Part shown: positions 53,284 to 61,692 of the stretch, in pieces
Layout of the letters: each line of letters begins with the position of its first letter
Position numbering within the stretch: position 1 is the first letter of the stretch
From: Lewinellaceae bacterium
GTDB lineage: Bacteria; Bacteroidota; Bacteroidia; Chitinophagales; Saprospiraceae
Length of the DNA stretch: 64,000 bases
Direction of reading: 5' to 3'
NCBI GenBank assembly: GCA_016716135.1
Contig: JADJWX010000019.1
Coordinates: 85,726 to 149,725 of the forward strand
Notes under the pieces: model-generated
Told to the model about the DNA's origin: nothing
Seen by the model: only the letters and a program-made list of their open reading frames with translations
The model's database searches: none
Made by a program: the position numbers and the translations under genes

Positions 53284-55725
53284 ATGCAGCAAAAAATCCG
53301 GTTGACTGCGGCGCTCCTCGCGCTGCTCTGTTTTCAACTCAACAGCCAAAACCTCAGCCAAACCGTTCGGGGAACCCTCCTCGACGCCGACACCCAACAA
53401 CCGCTCATCGGGGCGCAAGTCCTCATCGCCGGCAGCGAGCCACTCAAAGGCGCCGTGACCGATGCCGGGGGCCAATTCCGGCTGGAAAATGTGCCGATCG
53501 GACGAATTGTCCTGCGTCTTTCCTGCCTGGGCTACGAAAACCTGGAAGTGCCGAACATTGTCGTGAACTCGGGAAAAGAAGTCGTGTTGAGCCTGCACTT
53601 GCGCGAATCCACCCTCCGGATCAGCGAGTTGGTCGTGCGCGCCAACCAGCACAAAGGCGCGGCGATCAACGAAATGGCCTTGCTGAGCGCCCGCTCCATT
53701 TCGCCCGAGGAAACGAACCGCTATGCCGGCGGGTTCAACGACCCGAGCCGGATACTCGCCAATTTTGCGGGCATCACGAGTACGCAGGACGGCTCGAACG
53801 ACATCATCGTCCGGGGCAATTCCCCGAAGTACGTGCAGTGGCGGCTCGAAGGGGTGCCGGTCAGCAACCCCAACCATTTCGGCGATCAAAGTTCGGTCGG
53901 CGGCTCGGTCAGTATTTTGAACAACAACCTGCTCGCAACCTCCGATTTTCACACGGGCGCCTTTGCGCCGGAGTTCGGCGACGCGCTTTCCGGAGTGTAC
54001 GACCTGCGGCTCCGGCCGGGCAACAACGAACAGCTCGAAGCGGTTTTCGGCTTCGGCCTGCTGGGCACGGAACTAACCCTGGAAGGGCCGCTTAAAAAAA
54101 ACTATGGCGGCTCGTTTTTGGTCAATTACCGCTACTCGACGGCGGGATTGCTGAGCGAACTTGGTCTGCTCGGCGATATAAACGGGGTGCTGCAATTCCA
54201 GGATCTTTCCTTTAAACTGGTGCTCCCGACCCAAAAAGCGGGCATTTTTTCGGTCTTCGGCCTGGGTGGTTTGAGCAAGTTCAGTTTTGAAGACGTAACC
54301 CCGGCGCTCTGGGTCATTCCCGGCAACAACGCCAGCCGCGCCGGTATCCGGAATGATTTTGACAAAAAAGCGCACCTGGCCAACGCCGGCCTCCGGCACA
54401 GCCTGAACCTTGGCCAAAACAGCCTGCTCACCACGACGCTCAGTTACTCCAGCGAGGGCATTGAAGACGACATTTTTGAGGCCGGCATTATCAAATTGTA
54501 CGATGACACGGGTGCGTTTCTCCGGGATTCCGTCGTAAGCAGGCACCTCAATTTTCAGGGCAAACTGCAAAAACCCAGCTACCGGGGGGCTGTTTCGTTT
54601 CAGCACAAAATCAACGCCCGCCATAAGATCCAGGCCGGCGCGAACTACACGCTGTTTGGGTACCGGTTTGACCAGAGCACCTTCCGGGGCGACGAGCACA
54701 CGCAGTTCACTTTGCTCGATTTTGAGGAAAATATAAGCACGTTGTGCAGTTTCGTCAGTTGGAAATGGCGCGCGGGCGATCGGCTCACGCTGGTGTCCGG
54801 CCTGCACAATATGAATGTGTTGTGGAATCAAAAAAGCACGCTCGAGCCTCGGCTGGCCCTGGAATGGCAAGCCACACCTGCCTTCAATATCCGGCTCGGC
54901 TATGGCAAACACAGCGCGATGGAAAGTGTGCACCATTATTTTGCAAAAATCGAGCGCCCCGACGGCAGCATCGACGAGCCAAACCGCGACCTGGATTTGC
55001 TGAAAGCCGATCATTTTGTGCTGGGTTTCGAGCAGCGCCTGGGCAAAAACCTGCGCGCGAAACTCGAATTGTACTACCAAAACCTCTACAACCTGCCGGT
55101 GGAAAATTTGGATACCAGCTATTTCGCCACCATTATCGAGGGTCTGGATTTCCGCTACGTGGAACTGGTGAACGCCGGCAAAGGCAAAAACTACGGCCTG
55201 GAACTCACTCTCGAAAAGTTTTTCAGCCAGAACTACTACTTTCTGGTCAATGCCTCGCTCTACCGCTCGAAATACACGCCGCTCGATGGCCGCGAGCGCA
55301 ACACGCCTTTTGCAGGTGATTACCTGGTAAATGTCCTTTGCGGCAAGGAATTTCCGAACCTGGGCAAAAAGAAAAACCGCACGCTGGGCATTAACAGCCG
55401 GATCTTTCTGGGCGGCGGCCGGAAGATCATTCCCCTGCTCCGCGATGCCCAGGGAAATCTGGCGGTTGATCCCGCACAAAACCGCTATTGGGATTATTCC
55501 AAAGCATTTGAAACCGCCATTGGGGCGCCCTACCAAATTCAGCTGTCGGCCAGCTACAAGTGGAATAAACGCCGGGCCACACATGAACTTTTCCTCAACC
55601 TCGACAACCTCACCAACCACAAGGGCAGGATCATGGAGTTTTACGACGAGGGCGAGCCGGGCAAGGTGGGGCACATGACGCAGTTCGGGGTTTTCCCGAA
55701 TTTGATGTACCGGGTTTATTTTTAA
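53284..55725 (+). CDS. TonB-dependent receptor with carboxypeptidase-regulatory-like N-terminal domain
   Basis: The 813-residue protein has a signal peptide (to about residue 21), a carboxypeptidase-D-regulatory-like domain (V-R-G-T-L-L-D-A, G-A-Q-V-L-I, D-A-G-G-Q-F-R-L) at 28-110, and a plug domain with the conserved V-R-G-N-S-P and W-R-L-E-G-V-P-V. The barrel begins near 240 and ends in M-Y-R-V-Y-F. No SusD or TonB gene is adjacent, so the substrate is unknown. The start is supported by the position of the signal peptide. Confidence 0.92.
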   Translation: MQQKIRLTAALLALLCFQLNSQNLSQTVRGTLLDADTQQPLIGAQVLIAGSEPLKGAVTDAGGQFRLENVPIGRIVLRLSCLGYENLEVPNIVVNSGKEVVLSLHLRESTLRISELVVRANQHKGAAINEMALLSARSISPEETNRYAGGFNDPSRILANFAGITSTQDGSNDIIVRGNSPKYVQWRLEGVPVSNPNHFGDQSSVGGSVSILNNNLLATSDFHTGAFAPEFGDALSGVYDLRLRPGNNEQLEAVFGFGLLGTELTLEGPLKKNYGGSFLVNYRYSTAGLLSELGLLGDINGVLQFQDLSFKLVLPTQKAGIFSVFGLGGLSKFSFEDVTPALWVIPGNNASRAGIRNDFDKKAHLANAGLRHSLNLGQNSLLTTTLSYSSEGIEDDIFEAGIIKLYDDTGAFLRDSVVSRHLNFQGKLQKPSYRGAVSFQHKINARHKIQAGANYTLFGYRFDQSTFRGDEHTQFTLLDFEENISTLCSFVSWKWRAGDRLTLVSGLHNMNVLWNQKSTLEPRLALEWQATPAFNIRLGYGKHSAMESVHHYFAKIERPDGSIDEPNRDLDLLKADHFVLGFEQRLGKNLRAKLELYYQNLYNLPVENLDTSYFATIIEGLDFRYVELVNAGKGKNYGLELTLEKFFSQNYYFLVNASLYRSKYTPLDGRERNTPFAGDYLVNVLCGKEFPNLGKKKNRTLGINSRIFLGGGRKIIPLLRDAQGNLAVDPAQNRYWDYSKAFETAIGAPYQIQLSASYKWNKRRATHELFLNLDNLTNHKGRIMEFYDEGEPGKVGHMTQFGVFPNLMYRVYF

Positions 55726-56161
55726 AATTCGGCATAACGCAGGCGAATTAGGGGTAAAATGTATGCGCGATCTGCCCCTTCTTGTCCTGTCGTAGCGCAG
55801 CGAAGACACCTGCACAAGTTTTATGGTCCGAAATGTACCCGAGCAACGCTAAGAGGCCTGATTTTTGAGAACATCACGCCAATTTTGCTTGTGTAGTTGT
55901 CTTCGCTGCGCTGCGACAGGACAAGTCTATGGGATATAACCTGCGTAAATGCAACCCAATGATCCCACACGCAGATTAATGTGCAGGTTGAACCCCTGAT
56001 TCGCAAAACTCATGTTTTGATCTTCAGCATTTTCGACTACGCCGGCAGTGCAAATATTCCTTACCGAACCTGTATTTTTGAGCGCCCGAAACCGGTGCTC
56101 CGAGCTGCATGTTCAACGGAAGCTTTGGCCGAATACGGGTGAATCATCCAACCTTATAGCC
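55726..56161. other. Intergenic region with a fold-back element
   Basis: The 436 bases between the receptor and ankyrin genes contain the 38-bp inverted repeat at 55781-55925. A TATTTTTG (TAnnTTTG type) at 56073-56080 could start the ankyrin gene, 82 bases from its ATG. No coding potential was seen outside the ankyrin frame. Confidence 0.5.
55781..55925. repeat. Fold-back element with 38-bp arms
   Basis: Arms at 55781-55818 and 55888-55925 share the order CTTGTCCTGTCG-(T/C)-AGCGCAGC and CGAAGACA and pair with three mismatches over 38 bases. The 69-base middle has no evident gene. It resembles a short MITE or a long RNA hairpin. Confidence 0.6.
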
Positions 56162-57160
56162 ATGCTAAAGCTAATCACCATCATCAACTGGATCGTCATC
56201 GGCATCCTCGCCATTTTAATTGGCGCCGAAACACTATTCCCCACCAAAGGCGGCGATGCAGCCGGACGCGGCATGGGACAGGCAATTTATTACCTAGCCA
56301 TCATTGCTTTGGTCGCGCTGTTGATCCTCAACCTGCTGCCATTCAAAGCCACCAAATATGCCGCCTTTGGCATCATCCTGCTCCCCTTTGCCCTGTATGC
56401 AGCCAACTCCGTCTGGACCAGCCTCAGTAATTTGAGTGCACTAACCCCCGCCGGTTACAACCAGGATGGAACGCCCTGGTTTCAGGATGCCCAAAAACAA
56501 AAAATTGCCCTGGCGATTTACGACGGGAAAATCGAAAAAGTAAAAAAACTGGTACAGGCGCTGCCGGTATCCAAACTCACTGAAAGTACAGGCGAAGAAG
56601 GCAACCTGCTCGAATTTGCTGTAAGCCAAGCGAGTCATACCTCCTACCGCGAACAGGAAAAAACCGAGTGCGTCCGGCTGCTGCTCGACGCCGGTGCACA
56701 ATTTAAAACTACCGATACAACCGAAAAACCCATCCATGCCAGTCCGGCTGCGGTCGGCAATGCCGCTTTGCTTCGCCTTTTGCTCCAACACGGCGCCGAC
56801 CCCAATGCCCGCGAGGTGCGCTACAAACGCCCACTGCTCTTCGAATCGATCACAGCCTACAAACAGCCCAACGAATCGGTCGACGCCTTGCTCGAAGCCG
56901 GCGCCGATCCGAATACCTTGTTCACTGACGTAGACAGCACGGAAACCTCAGCCCTGCTGCATGCAGCGGCAAACCACCGCTGGCGTATTTGCATGGCGCT
57001 CCTCGAAAAGGGGGCCGATGTACGCTACCAACGCACCGATGGCAAAACCCTGGCCGATTTTCTCGACGAGGTCAACCAATATTTTTCCAGCGACGGCTAT
57101 TCCACCCGCGCCGACTATGAACAGGTAAAAGCAGTACTCCAAAAAAACACTTCGAAATAA
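56162..57160 (+). CDS. Membrane-anchored ankyrin-repeat protein
   Basis: The ATG at 56162 begins a 332-residue protein with three hydrophobic helices (about 6-25, 40-58 and 64-82) followed by ankyrin-like repeats (D-G-K-I-E-K-V-K-K-L, L-L-D-A-G-A, L-L-L-Q-H-G-A-D-P-N, L-L-E-A-G-A-D-P-N, L-L-E-K-G-A-D-V). The longer open frame to 56048 lacks a plausible start. The next gene begins four bases after its stop, so they share a message. Ankyrin repeats bind proteins; the partner is unknown. Confidence 0.82.
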   Translation: MLKLITIINWIVIGILAILIGAETLFPTKGGDAAGRGMGQAIYYLAIIALVALLILNLLPFKATKYAAFGIILLPFALYAANSVWTSLSNLSALTPAGYNQDGTPWFQDAQKQKIALAIYDGKIEKVKKLVQALPVSKLTESTGEEGNLLEFAVSQASHTSYREQEKTECVRLLLDAGAQFKTTDTTEKPIHASPAAVGNAALLRLLLQHGADPNAREVRYKRPLLFESITAYKQPNESVDALLEAGADPNTLFTDVDSTETSALLHAAANHRWRICMALLEKGADVRYQRTDGKTLADFLDEVNQYFSSDGYSTRADYEQVKAVLQKNTSK

Positions 57161-57164
57161 AATA

Positions 57165-57695
57165 ATGCCGACAGCCGCCCAATTTCTTGAAGAACAACTC
57201 CTGTTGGAACACTCCAAGCCGCAGGCGCAACGCCTGGCCAACTGGATCGGTCACGACAGCGACCGGCTGGCTGCGCTCCTGAGCGTTTTCCTGGACGAAA
57301 ACTACCGGCTAAGCCAACGGGCAGCCTGGGTGATCAGCGCCATTGCCGACAAAACACCCTGGCTGCTGGAGCCCTGGTTGCCGAAAATGGTGTCCAAAAT
57401 GCGTGAGCCGGGGGTACACGATGCCGTCAAACGCAATGTGGTGCGGGTGCTGCAGGATATGGCAATCCCCGACAGTGTTCTGGACGACCTCGCCGATGCC
57501 TGTTTTACCTTCCTGGCCGACCCGCAGGAGGCAGTGGCTATCCGGGTCTTTTCGATGTCGGTTTTGGAAAAAATTTGTCAAAAAGTTCCCGAGCTGAAAC
57601 CGGAACTGTGCCTCATCCTGGAAGAACACCTGCCGCATGGCACCGCCGGATTTCAGAGCCGGGCGCGTAAAATTCTCAGGCGGCTGAATGTTTAA
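57165..57695 (+). CDS. HEAT-like helical repeat protein, unrecognised family
   Basis: The 176-residue protein is all-helical in appearance with repeats such as S-Q-R-A-A-W-V-I-S-A-I-A and V-K-R-N-V-V-R-V-L-Q, as in HEAT proteins. It starts four bases after the ankyrin gene, so the two are one unit. Its TAA stop lies inside the left arm of the inverted repeat at 57691-57768. No enzymatic motif is visible. Confidence 0.7.
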   Translation: MPTAAQFLEEQLLLEHSKPQAQRLANWIGHDSDRLAALLSVFLDENYRLSQRAAWVISAIADKTPWLLEPWLPKMVSKMREPGVHDAVKRNVVRVLQDMAIPDSVLDDLADACFTFLADPQEAVAIRVFSMSVLEKICQKVPELKPELCLILEEHLPHGTAGFQSRARKILRRLNV

Positions 57696-57768
57696 ACACA
57701 TAGGCACACAGGACACATAATTTCCCGATTTTAAAAAGGCTATGTGTCCTATGTGCCTATGTGTTTAA
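57691..57768. repeat. Inverted repeat with 28-bp arms (TTAAACACATAGGCACA type)
   Basis: Arms at 57692-57719 and 57741-57768 pair with one mismatch around a 21-base A/T-rich loop. The left arm carries the stop codon of the HEAT-like gene. The element directly abuts the MITE that starts at 57770. Confidence 0.7.
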
Positions 57769-57769
57769 C

Positions 57770-57934
57770 TAGAACCCATCTCAAAACTACCTGTCGGGCC
57801 AAAATGGTGTCTATAAGTCGAATACTGCGTTAGTTTTTTTCAACGTAGAACCCCGCTACGATTCAAAAAACTGCCTTGCCTTCGACTTCAATCCACTCAT
57901 TTTGACTCCGACGCCAGTTTTGAGATGGGTTCTA
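57770..57934. mobile_element. 165-bp MITE-like element with TAGAACCCATCTCAAAACT ends
   Basis: Both ends begin TAGAACCCATCTCAAAACT (inward), and the imperfect inverted homology reaches about 37 bases; the interior is itself partly fold-back. There is no coding frame. The ends include TA, consistent with TA target duplication. The right end supplies the TAG stop of the FAD monooxygenase gene (57932-57934, minus). Confidence 0.75.
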
Positions 57935-59083
57935 AAAATCCACAGTCAGCACTTTCTCCAGTTGAGCTTCGTTCACCCGCCCGGGCACCATACGAAACAG
58001 GCCGTTGCGCAGCGCCGCAAGCAGCGGATTTTGCCATTGCGCCATACGCCCCAGCGTCCAGGAGTTGTTTACAATAAAATGCGTGCGCTTCAGCCGCCGT
58101 TGCTCAAACGCCCTGAAGGCAGCGGCAGGGTCGGCGAATTGTTTTTTCAACACATCGGCCAGCACCGCGGCATCTTCGATAGCCTGGCAGGCGCCCTGGC
58201 CCATGTTGGGCGTGGTGGCATGTGCGGCATCGCCCAGGAGCAGGACGTTGCCAAAGGCAAAACGGGGGATAGGCTTCAGGTCAACGATATCGTTCCAGAT
58301 CAGGTCGGCATCGCGGGTTTGCGCCAGGATAGCGGGGATTGGGTCGTGAAAATTGCCAAAAATCCGCAGCAGGTCGGCCACCCGAAAATCGCGCAATGCC
58401 GGATCGTTTTTAGGCGCATTCACACAAGCAAACCAGTAAATACGCTCGCCGGTAAGCGGCACAATACCGAAACGGCCGGCGGTGCCCCAGGATTCGGTGG
58501 CGCTGGTCTGATGGATGGCGCCGGCATCGATCACTGCGCGCCAGCAAGTGTAGCCGGCGTAGCGTTCGGTAGCGCCCGGGAGTATTTGTTGGCGAATAGC
58601 CGAGTGAATACCGTCGGCCACAATCAGGAAATCGGTGTGCTGGCTGCTGCCGTCGGCGAAGCGCACTTCCTGCGCGCCGTTGGGGCCCGGCAAAATGCCC
58701 GTGGCGCGTTTGCCATACTGCACCTGACCGGGGACAAGTTGTTCCAGCAGCGCCTCGTGCAGGTCGGCGCGGTGAATGGCGAAATTGTGCACGCCGTATT
58801 TCTGCTGAATGGAGGCCGCATCAATTTGGGAAATCAGCCGACCGCGGGCATCCAGAATTTCAAACAGCGGTAATGCCCGGCCGCGCGCAATGATTTTTTC
58901 GGAAATGCCGATTTTCCGGTAGGCCTGCACGGCATTGGCTGCCAGCAACAGGCCGGCGCCAAGGGGCTTAAACGCAGGTGCGGCCTCAAAAACCCGGGCC
59001 TGAATGCCGATCTTTTTCAGAGCAATGGCCGTGGAAAGGCCGGCGATTCCGGCGCCGAGTATGGTGAAGGTTGGAATTGACAT
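57932..59083 (-). CDS. FAD-dependent monooxygenase
   Basis: The 383-residue protein has the N-terminal G-A-G-I-A-G-L-S FAD-binding motif, then R-x-G-H-x-like N-F-A-I-H-R-A-D-L-H, V-A-D-G-I-H-S and the second FAD motif L-L-G-D-A-A-H-A-T-T-P, in the order of class A flavin hydroxylases (UbiH/PHBH family). The substrate is not evident. The MITE adjoining its 3' end provides its stop codon, so the original C-terminus may have been longer or ended differently. Confidence 0.9.
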   Translation of the reverse strand: MSIPTFTILGAGIAGLSTAIALKKIGIQARVFEAAPAFKPLGAGLLLAANAVQAYRKIGISEKIIARGRALPLFEILDARGRLISQIDAASIQQKYGVHNFAIHRADLHEALLEQLVPGQVQYGKRATGILPGPNGAQEVRFADGSSQHTDFLIVADGIHSAIRQQILPGATERYAGYTCWRAVIDAGAIHQTSATESWGTAGRFGIVPLTGERIYWFACVNAPKNDPALRDFRVADLLRIFGNFHDPIPAILAQTRDADLIWNDIVDLKPIPRFAFGNVLLLGDAAHATTPNMGQGACQAIEDAAVLADVLKKQFADPAAAFRAFEQRRLKRTHFIVNNSWTLGRMAQWQNPLLAALRNGLFRMVPGRVNEAQLEKVLTVDF

Positions 59084-59231
59084 ACTGGTTTCTTAATCAT
59101 TTTGGTCTTTGGATGGACGTGGGTTGAGCGCCGGAGGTGGCATTTACCTGCGTGAATTGTTGATTATGCAACCTGGAGGCATGGAGTTTTGCTTGGCTAC
59201 TGGCCACGTACTCGTCCTACGACTTCAAGTC

Positions 59232-59558
59232 TGTCCATTACACACAAATCCGTTGAGTTTAATTTTTTTGGCCGTGTGTCAACCCCTCCTCCAGCGGGGC
59301 TCCCGAGTTGATTGAAGTTTTTGGAATTTGTTAGGCGTTGAATTGTGGCCTTAAATGTTACATTTTGCTCTGCTGTACAACCCCCCTGGCCCCTCCCAAG
59401 GGGAGGGGAGACGCGACAAATTAGGTTTGTGGTTAAAACCAAACCACTTAGATACACCGGCTCCCCCCCCTTGGGGAGGGGGGTGGGGTTGACACGCGGC
59501 TGAATAAAGGAACTTAAGCCAAAAAAATTCATTTTCGACAACTTGTGTGTAATGGACA
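59232..59558. mobile_element. 327-bp MITE with TGTCCATTACACACAA ends and 11-bp target duplication
   Basis: The termini TGTCCATTACACACAA...TTGTGTGTAATGGACA are inverted repeats, and further imperfect homology brings the arms to about 43 bases. The 11-bp sequence GACTTCAAGTC flanks it on both sides as a direct repeat and is the centre of the host palindrome, so the empty site can be read off copy 1 at 16425. No transposase is encoded. Inside lies a further G/C-rich inverted repeat (59378-59491). Confidence 0.85.
59378..59491. repeat. Nested G/C-rich inverted repeat inside the MITE
   Basis: Runs CAACCCCCC and CCCTCCCAAGGGGAGGGG on the left, and CCCCCTTGGGGAGGGGGG and GGGGTTG on the right, form local and long-range hairpins. 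No gene is visible. Confidence 0.55.
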
Positions 59559-59610
59559 GACTTCAAGTCGTAGGACGAGTACGGCTCCGTGTCCTCCTTG
59601 GTGAAAAATC

Positions 59611-60027
59611 TCAATCCCACACCCGCGCCAGCATCTCCAGCACCCACTCCTTCATGCGGGCATCGTGAAAATCGTACCAGGCTTCCTTAAGTGGTGAATC
59701 CTCCACCGTGCTGCGAAAATAGCGGAACGGCTTTTTGCTGTTCAGCGCTTCCAGGAGGCGGTTGCGCAGCGGTTCATCGTCGACAGTGAACACGAAGTCC
59801 TCCATGATGTGGTAGGAATCCCGTGGATCTGGCGGGTCGAGCACGACAAACTGGTCGGGTTCGGCGGCAGCGCGCGCTTTCACTTCCTCGATCAGATCGA
59901 TGTATTCGCTTTCGCTCCAGCGCTGCGGGTCGGGATACGACAGGATTTCCTTGGTCTGACGGTGCAGGTAGACGATTTCACCGTCGTCGAGCAGGTCAAT
60001 AATTTCGAAAAGCAGATTGTCGTCCAT
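59611..60027 (-). CDS. UPF0158 family protein
   Basis: The frame stays open to 60291, but the Met at 60027 (M-D-D-N-L-L-F-E-I-I-D-L-L) starts the recognised domain and avoids overlapping the divergent MOSC gene. The 138-residue product has the UPF0158 pattern: D-G-E-I-V-Y-L-H, M-E-D-F-V, N-R-L-L-E-A-L and P-F-R-Y-F-R, with A-W-Y-D-F-H near the end. Function unknown. It lies 66 bases from the start of the MOSC gene on the other strand. Confidence 0.8.
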   Translation of the reverse strand: MDDNLLFEIIDLLDDGEIVYLHRQTKEILSYPDPQRWSESEYIDLIEEVKARAAAEPDQFVVLDPPDPRDSYHIMEDFVFTVDDEPLRNRLLEALNSKKPFRYFRSTVEDSPLKEAWYDFHDARMKEWVLEMLARVWD

Positions 60028-60093
60028 CGCCGAAAAGTACGACAAATGGCCGTTTGGAAGCCTGCGCGCTGTATTTTTAGCGCAAACAATTGT

Positions 60094-60576
60094 ATGCAAG
60101 ACCTTCAGGAACTCTTCGGCATTTTCCCAAAACCCGGCAAGGTAGTCTGGATCGGGATACGGCCCGGGCGCCGGGCCGAACTTCAGGCGCTCGAACAAGT
60201 GGAAGCCCGCAAAAGCGCCGGGTTGGCGGGCGATCATTACCGGGGCGGCGCGAAAGGCAAACGCCAGGTGACGCTCATCCAGGATGAACATTTGACCGCC
60301 GTCGCCGGTTTATTGGGCGTCGCTGCGATCGACCCCGGGCAAACCCGCCGGAATATCGTCGTCCGCGGTATCAACCTGCTTGCCCTGCACAATTGCCGCT
60401 TCCGCATCGGTACGGCGCTGCTGGAAGGCACCGGCTATTGCCAACCCTGCTCGCGCATGGAAAGCAATCTCGGCCCCGGCGGCTACAATGCCATGCGCGG
60501 ACACGGCGGCATCACGGCCCGGATTTTGGAAGATGGCATTATTGGCCTGGGCGATACGGTTGTTTTTGTACCCTGA
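60094..60576 (+). CDS. MOSC-domain protein
   Basis: The ATG at 60094 gives 160 residues. The pattern G-K-V-V-W-I-G-I-R-P-G-R, G-L-A-G-D-H-Y-R-G, R-Q-V-T-L-I, R-R-N-I-V-V-R-G-I-N, and C-x-P-C-x-x-M-E near residue 115, is that of MOSC domains (YiiM type). These bind molybdenum cofactor or carry persulfide sulfur on a Cys; the substrate here is unknown. It is followed 32 bases later by the OsmC gene. Confidence 0.88.
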   Translation: MQDLQELFGIFPKPGKVVWIGIRPGRRAELQALEQVEARKSAGLAGDHYRGGAKGKRQVTLIQDEHLTAVAGLLGVAAIDPGQTRRNIVVRGINLLALHNCRFRIGTALLEGTGYCQPCSRMESNLGPGGYNAMRGHGGITARILEDGIIGLGDTVVFVP

Positions 60577-60608
60577 TCGCCTTTTTTTGTAAAAACAAAC
60601 GCCCTGTC

Positions 60609-61034
60609 ATGCATATTCAACTCCGCCTGGCCCCCGACGGCCAGGCAATGATCGGCTCCAACGATGCCGGCGATGAACTCCGGATCGCACTGCCTGAAAT
60701 TGCCGGCGGTTCGGACGCCGGCGGCCTCCGAGCCATGCAACTGATGATCTTCAGCCTGGGCGCATGCTCGGCCGTCGATGTGTTGTCCATTCTGAAAAAA
60801 CAACGCCAGCAGGTGCGCGACCTCCACATCGAAATCGAGGCGCACCGGTTCAAAAAGCCCTTGCCCAATCCCTGGGAAAAAGCCCACCTGGTGTTTACGG
60901 TATTTGGGCAAGTTGATCAGCAAAAAGCGGAAAAAGCCGTGTCGATGTCCATTGAAAAATATTGCAGCGCCTCGGAGACGCTTCGGCTGGCCGGCGCGAC
61001 AATTACCTGGGAGGCACGGGTGGTGGTGGCGTAA
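60609..61034 (+). CDS. OsmC/Ohr-family peroxide-protection protein
   Basis: The 141-residue protein has the two catalytic Cys of the family: C53 in L-G-A-C-S-A and C119 in K-Y-C-S-A-S, plus the central helix I-L-K-K-Q-R-Q-Q-V. OsmC-like proteins reduce organic hydroperoxides. It is the second gene after the MOSC gene (32 bases) and probably cotranscribed. The longer frame to 60393 runs through the MOSC gene and is rejected. Confidence 0.88.
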   Translation: MHIQLRLAPDGQAMIGSNDAGDELRIALPEIAGGSDAGGLRAMQLMIFSLGACSAVDVLSILKKQRQQVRDLHIEIEAHRFKKPLPNPWEKAHLVFTVFGQVDQQKAEKAVSMSIEKYCSASETLRLAGATITWEARVVVA

Positions 61035-61036
61035 CG

Positions 61037-61258
61037 TCGGCGTGATTTCGAGTCTACTGTCGTCAACATAGTGCTCTTTTGTCACTTTAAGATTGCACTA
61101 CGCAACAAACAAGAAAGGTCGAACATCAATCGCTGAATCTTTGCGTAATTTGATCCGTAGCAGGGGAACGCCGCCCTTAGCGTATTTCTCTGCGGGAAAT
61201 GCGCTACGAGCCTACCTGATTTTTGATGGTGACGACATTAAACTTCGAGTCACGCCGA
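61037..61258. repeat. 222-bp region with imperfect 29-bp terminal inverted repeats
   Basis: The ends TCGGCGTGA...GTCGTCA (61037-61065) and the reverse complement at 61230-61258 pair with about six mismatches in 29. It lies between the convergent OsmC and ABM genes, directly after the OsmC stop. A plus-strand frame (61093-61407) runs through it but looks non-coding. A degraded MITE is likely. Confidence 0.4.
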
Positions 61259-61274
61259 CAATGTGCGTTCCAAC

Positions 61275-61571
61275 TCAAGGCGCATCCAAAACCGCCACCG
61301 ACCAGGCGGCGGCTTTGTCGGCGAACAGCACTTTGGTTTTGGCCCAGGTGGTCTGGAAAAGTTCCGACCGGCGGTACTGTTCGAGTGCTGCCGGGCCGTC
61401 CCAATAGCTGAGGGTAAACAGCACGTTGGGCTCCGCTGTGCTTTGCAGCAATTCCATGTGGCGGCAACCGGGGAAAGCCCGGATACCGGCCTTGCTGTGT
61501 TCAAACACGTCGTTCAGGAAGGTATCGACCGCATCCGGCCGGAAGGTCATTTTTACAATGCGTTTTATCAT
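61275..61571 (-). CDS. Antibiotic biosynthesis monooxygenase (ABM) domain protein
   Basis: The 98-residue protein has the short ferredoxin-like ABM fold: R-I-V-K-M-T-F-R-P at the start, F-P-G-C-R-H-M-E-L-L and L-S-Y-W-D-G-P-A-A-L, ending near the C-terminal V-A-V-L-D-A-P. ABM proteins are small oxidoreductases or quinol monooxygenases; the substrate is not visible. The PaiB-like gene lies 121 bases upstream on the same strand, with an A/T-rich inverted repeat between. Confidence 0.8.
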   Translation of the reverse strand: MIKRIVKMTFRPDAVDTFLNDVFEHSKAGIRAFPGCRHMELLQSTAEPNVLFTLSYWDGPAALEQYRRSELFQTTWAKTKVLFADKAAAWSVAVLDAP

Positions 61572-61604
61572 GCGGGTATTTTAGACTTTTCAAATTAGAC
61601 TTTA

Positions 61605-61661
61605 AACTTTTGACTTTCAACGGATGCACCGGGTTTGTAAAGTTTTTTAAAGTCAAAAGTT
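61605..61661. repeat. A/T-rich inverted repeat between the ABM and PaiB genes
   Basis: AACTTTTGACTTT and AAAGTCAAAAGTT form exact 13-bp arms around a 31-base loop, and weaker A/T-rich pairing extends the structure outward to about 61582-61691. It probably separates the two minus-strand genes transcriptionally. Confidence 0.5.
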
Positions 61662-61692
61662 CAATTTGAAAGGTTCAATTTGAAAAATTCTA

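Larger units (their letters stand above)
59208..59582. repeat. GTACTCGTCCTAC palindrome, copy 2, split by an insertion
   Basis: The outer parts GTACTCGTCCTAC (59208-59220) and GTAGGACGAGTAC (59570-59582) are those of the palindrome at 16425-16459. The middle GACTTCAAGTC occurs twice (59221-59231 and 59559-59569), once on either side of an inserted 327-bp element. Outside lie CTCCGTGTCC sequences like those around copy 1. Confidence 0.8.

Noticed and set aside
54073..55815. 580-residue minus-strand frame within the TonB receptor
   Set aside because: Shadow of the barrel coding sequence.
59378..59491. G-rich runs as possible G-quadruplex control element
   Set aside because: The runs are explained by inverted repeats inside a MITE, and no gene promoter lies next to them.
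61093..61407. 104-residue plus-strand frame over the 61037-61258 repeat
   Set aside because: It runs through a repeat and antisense to the ABM gene, without a family pattern.
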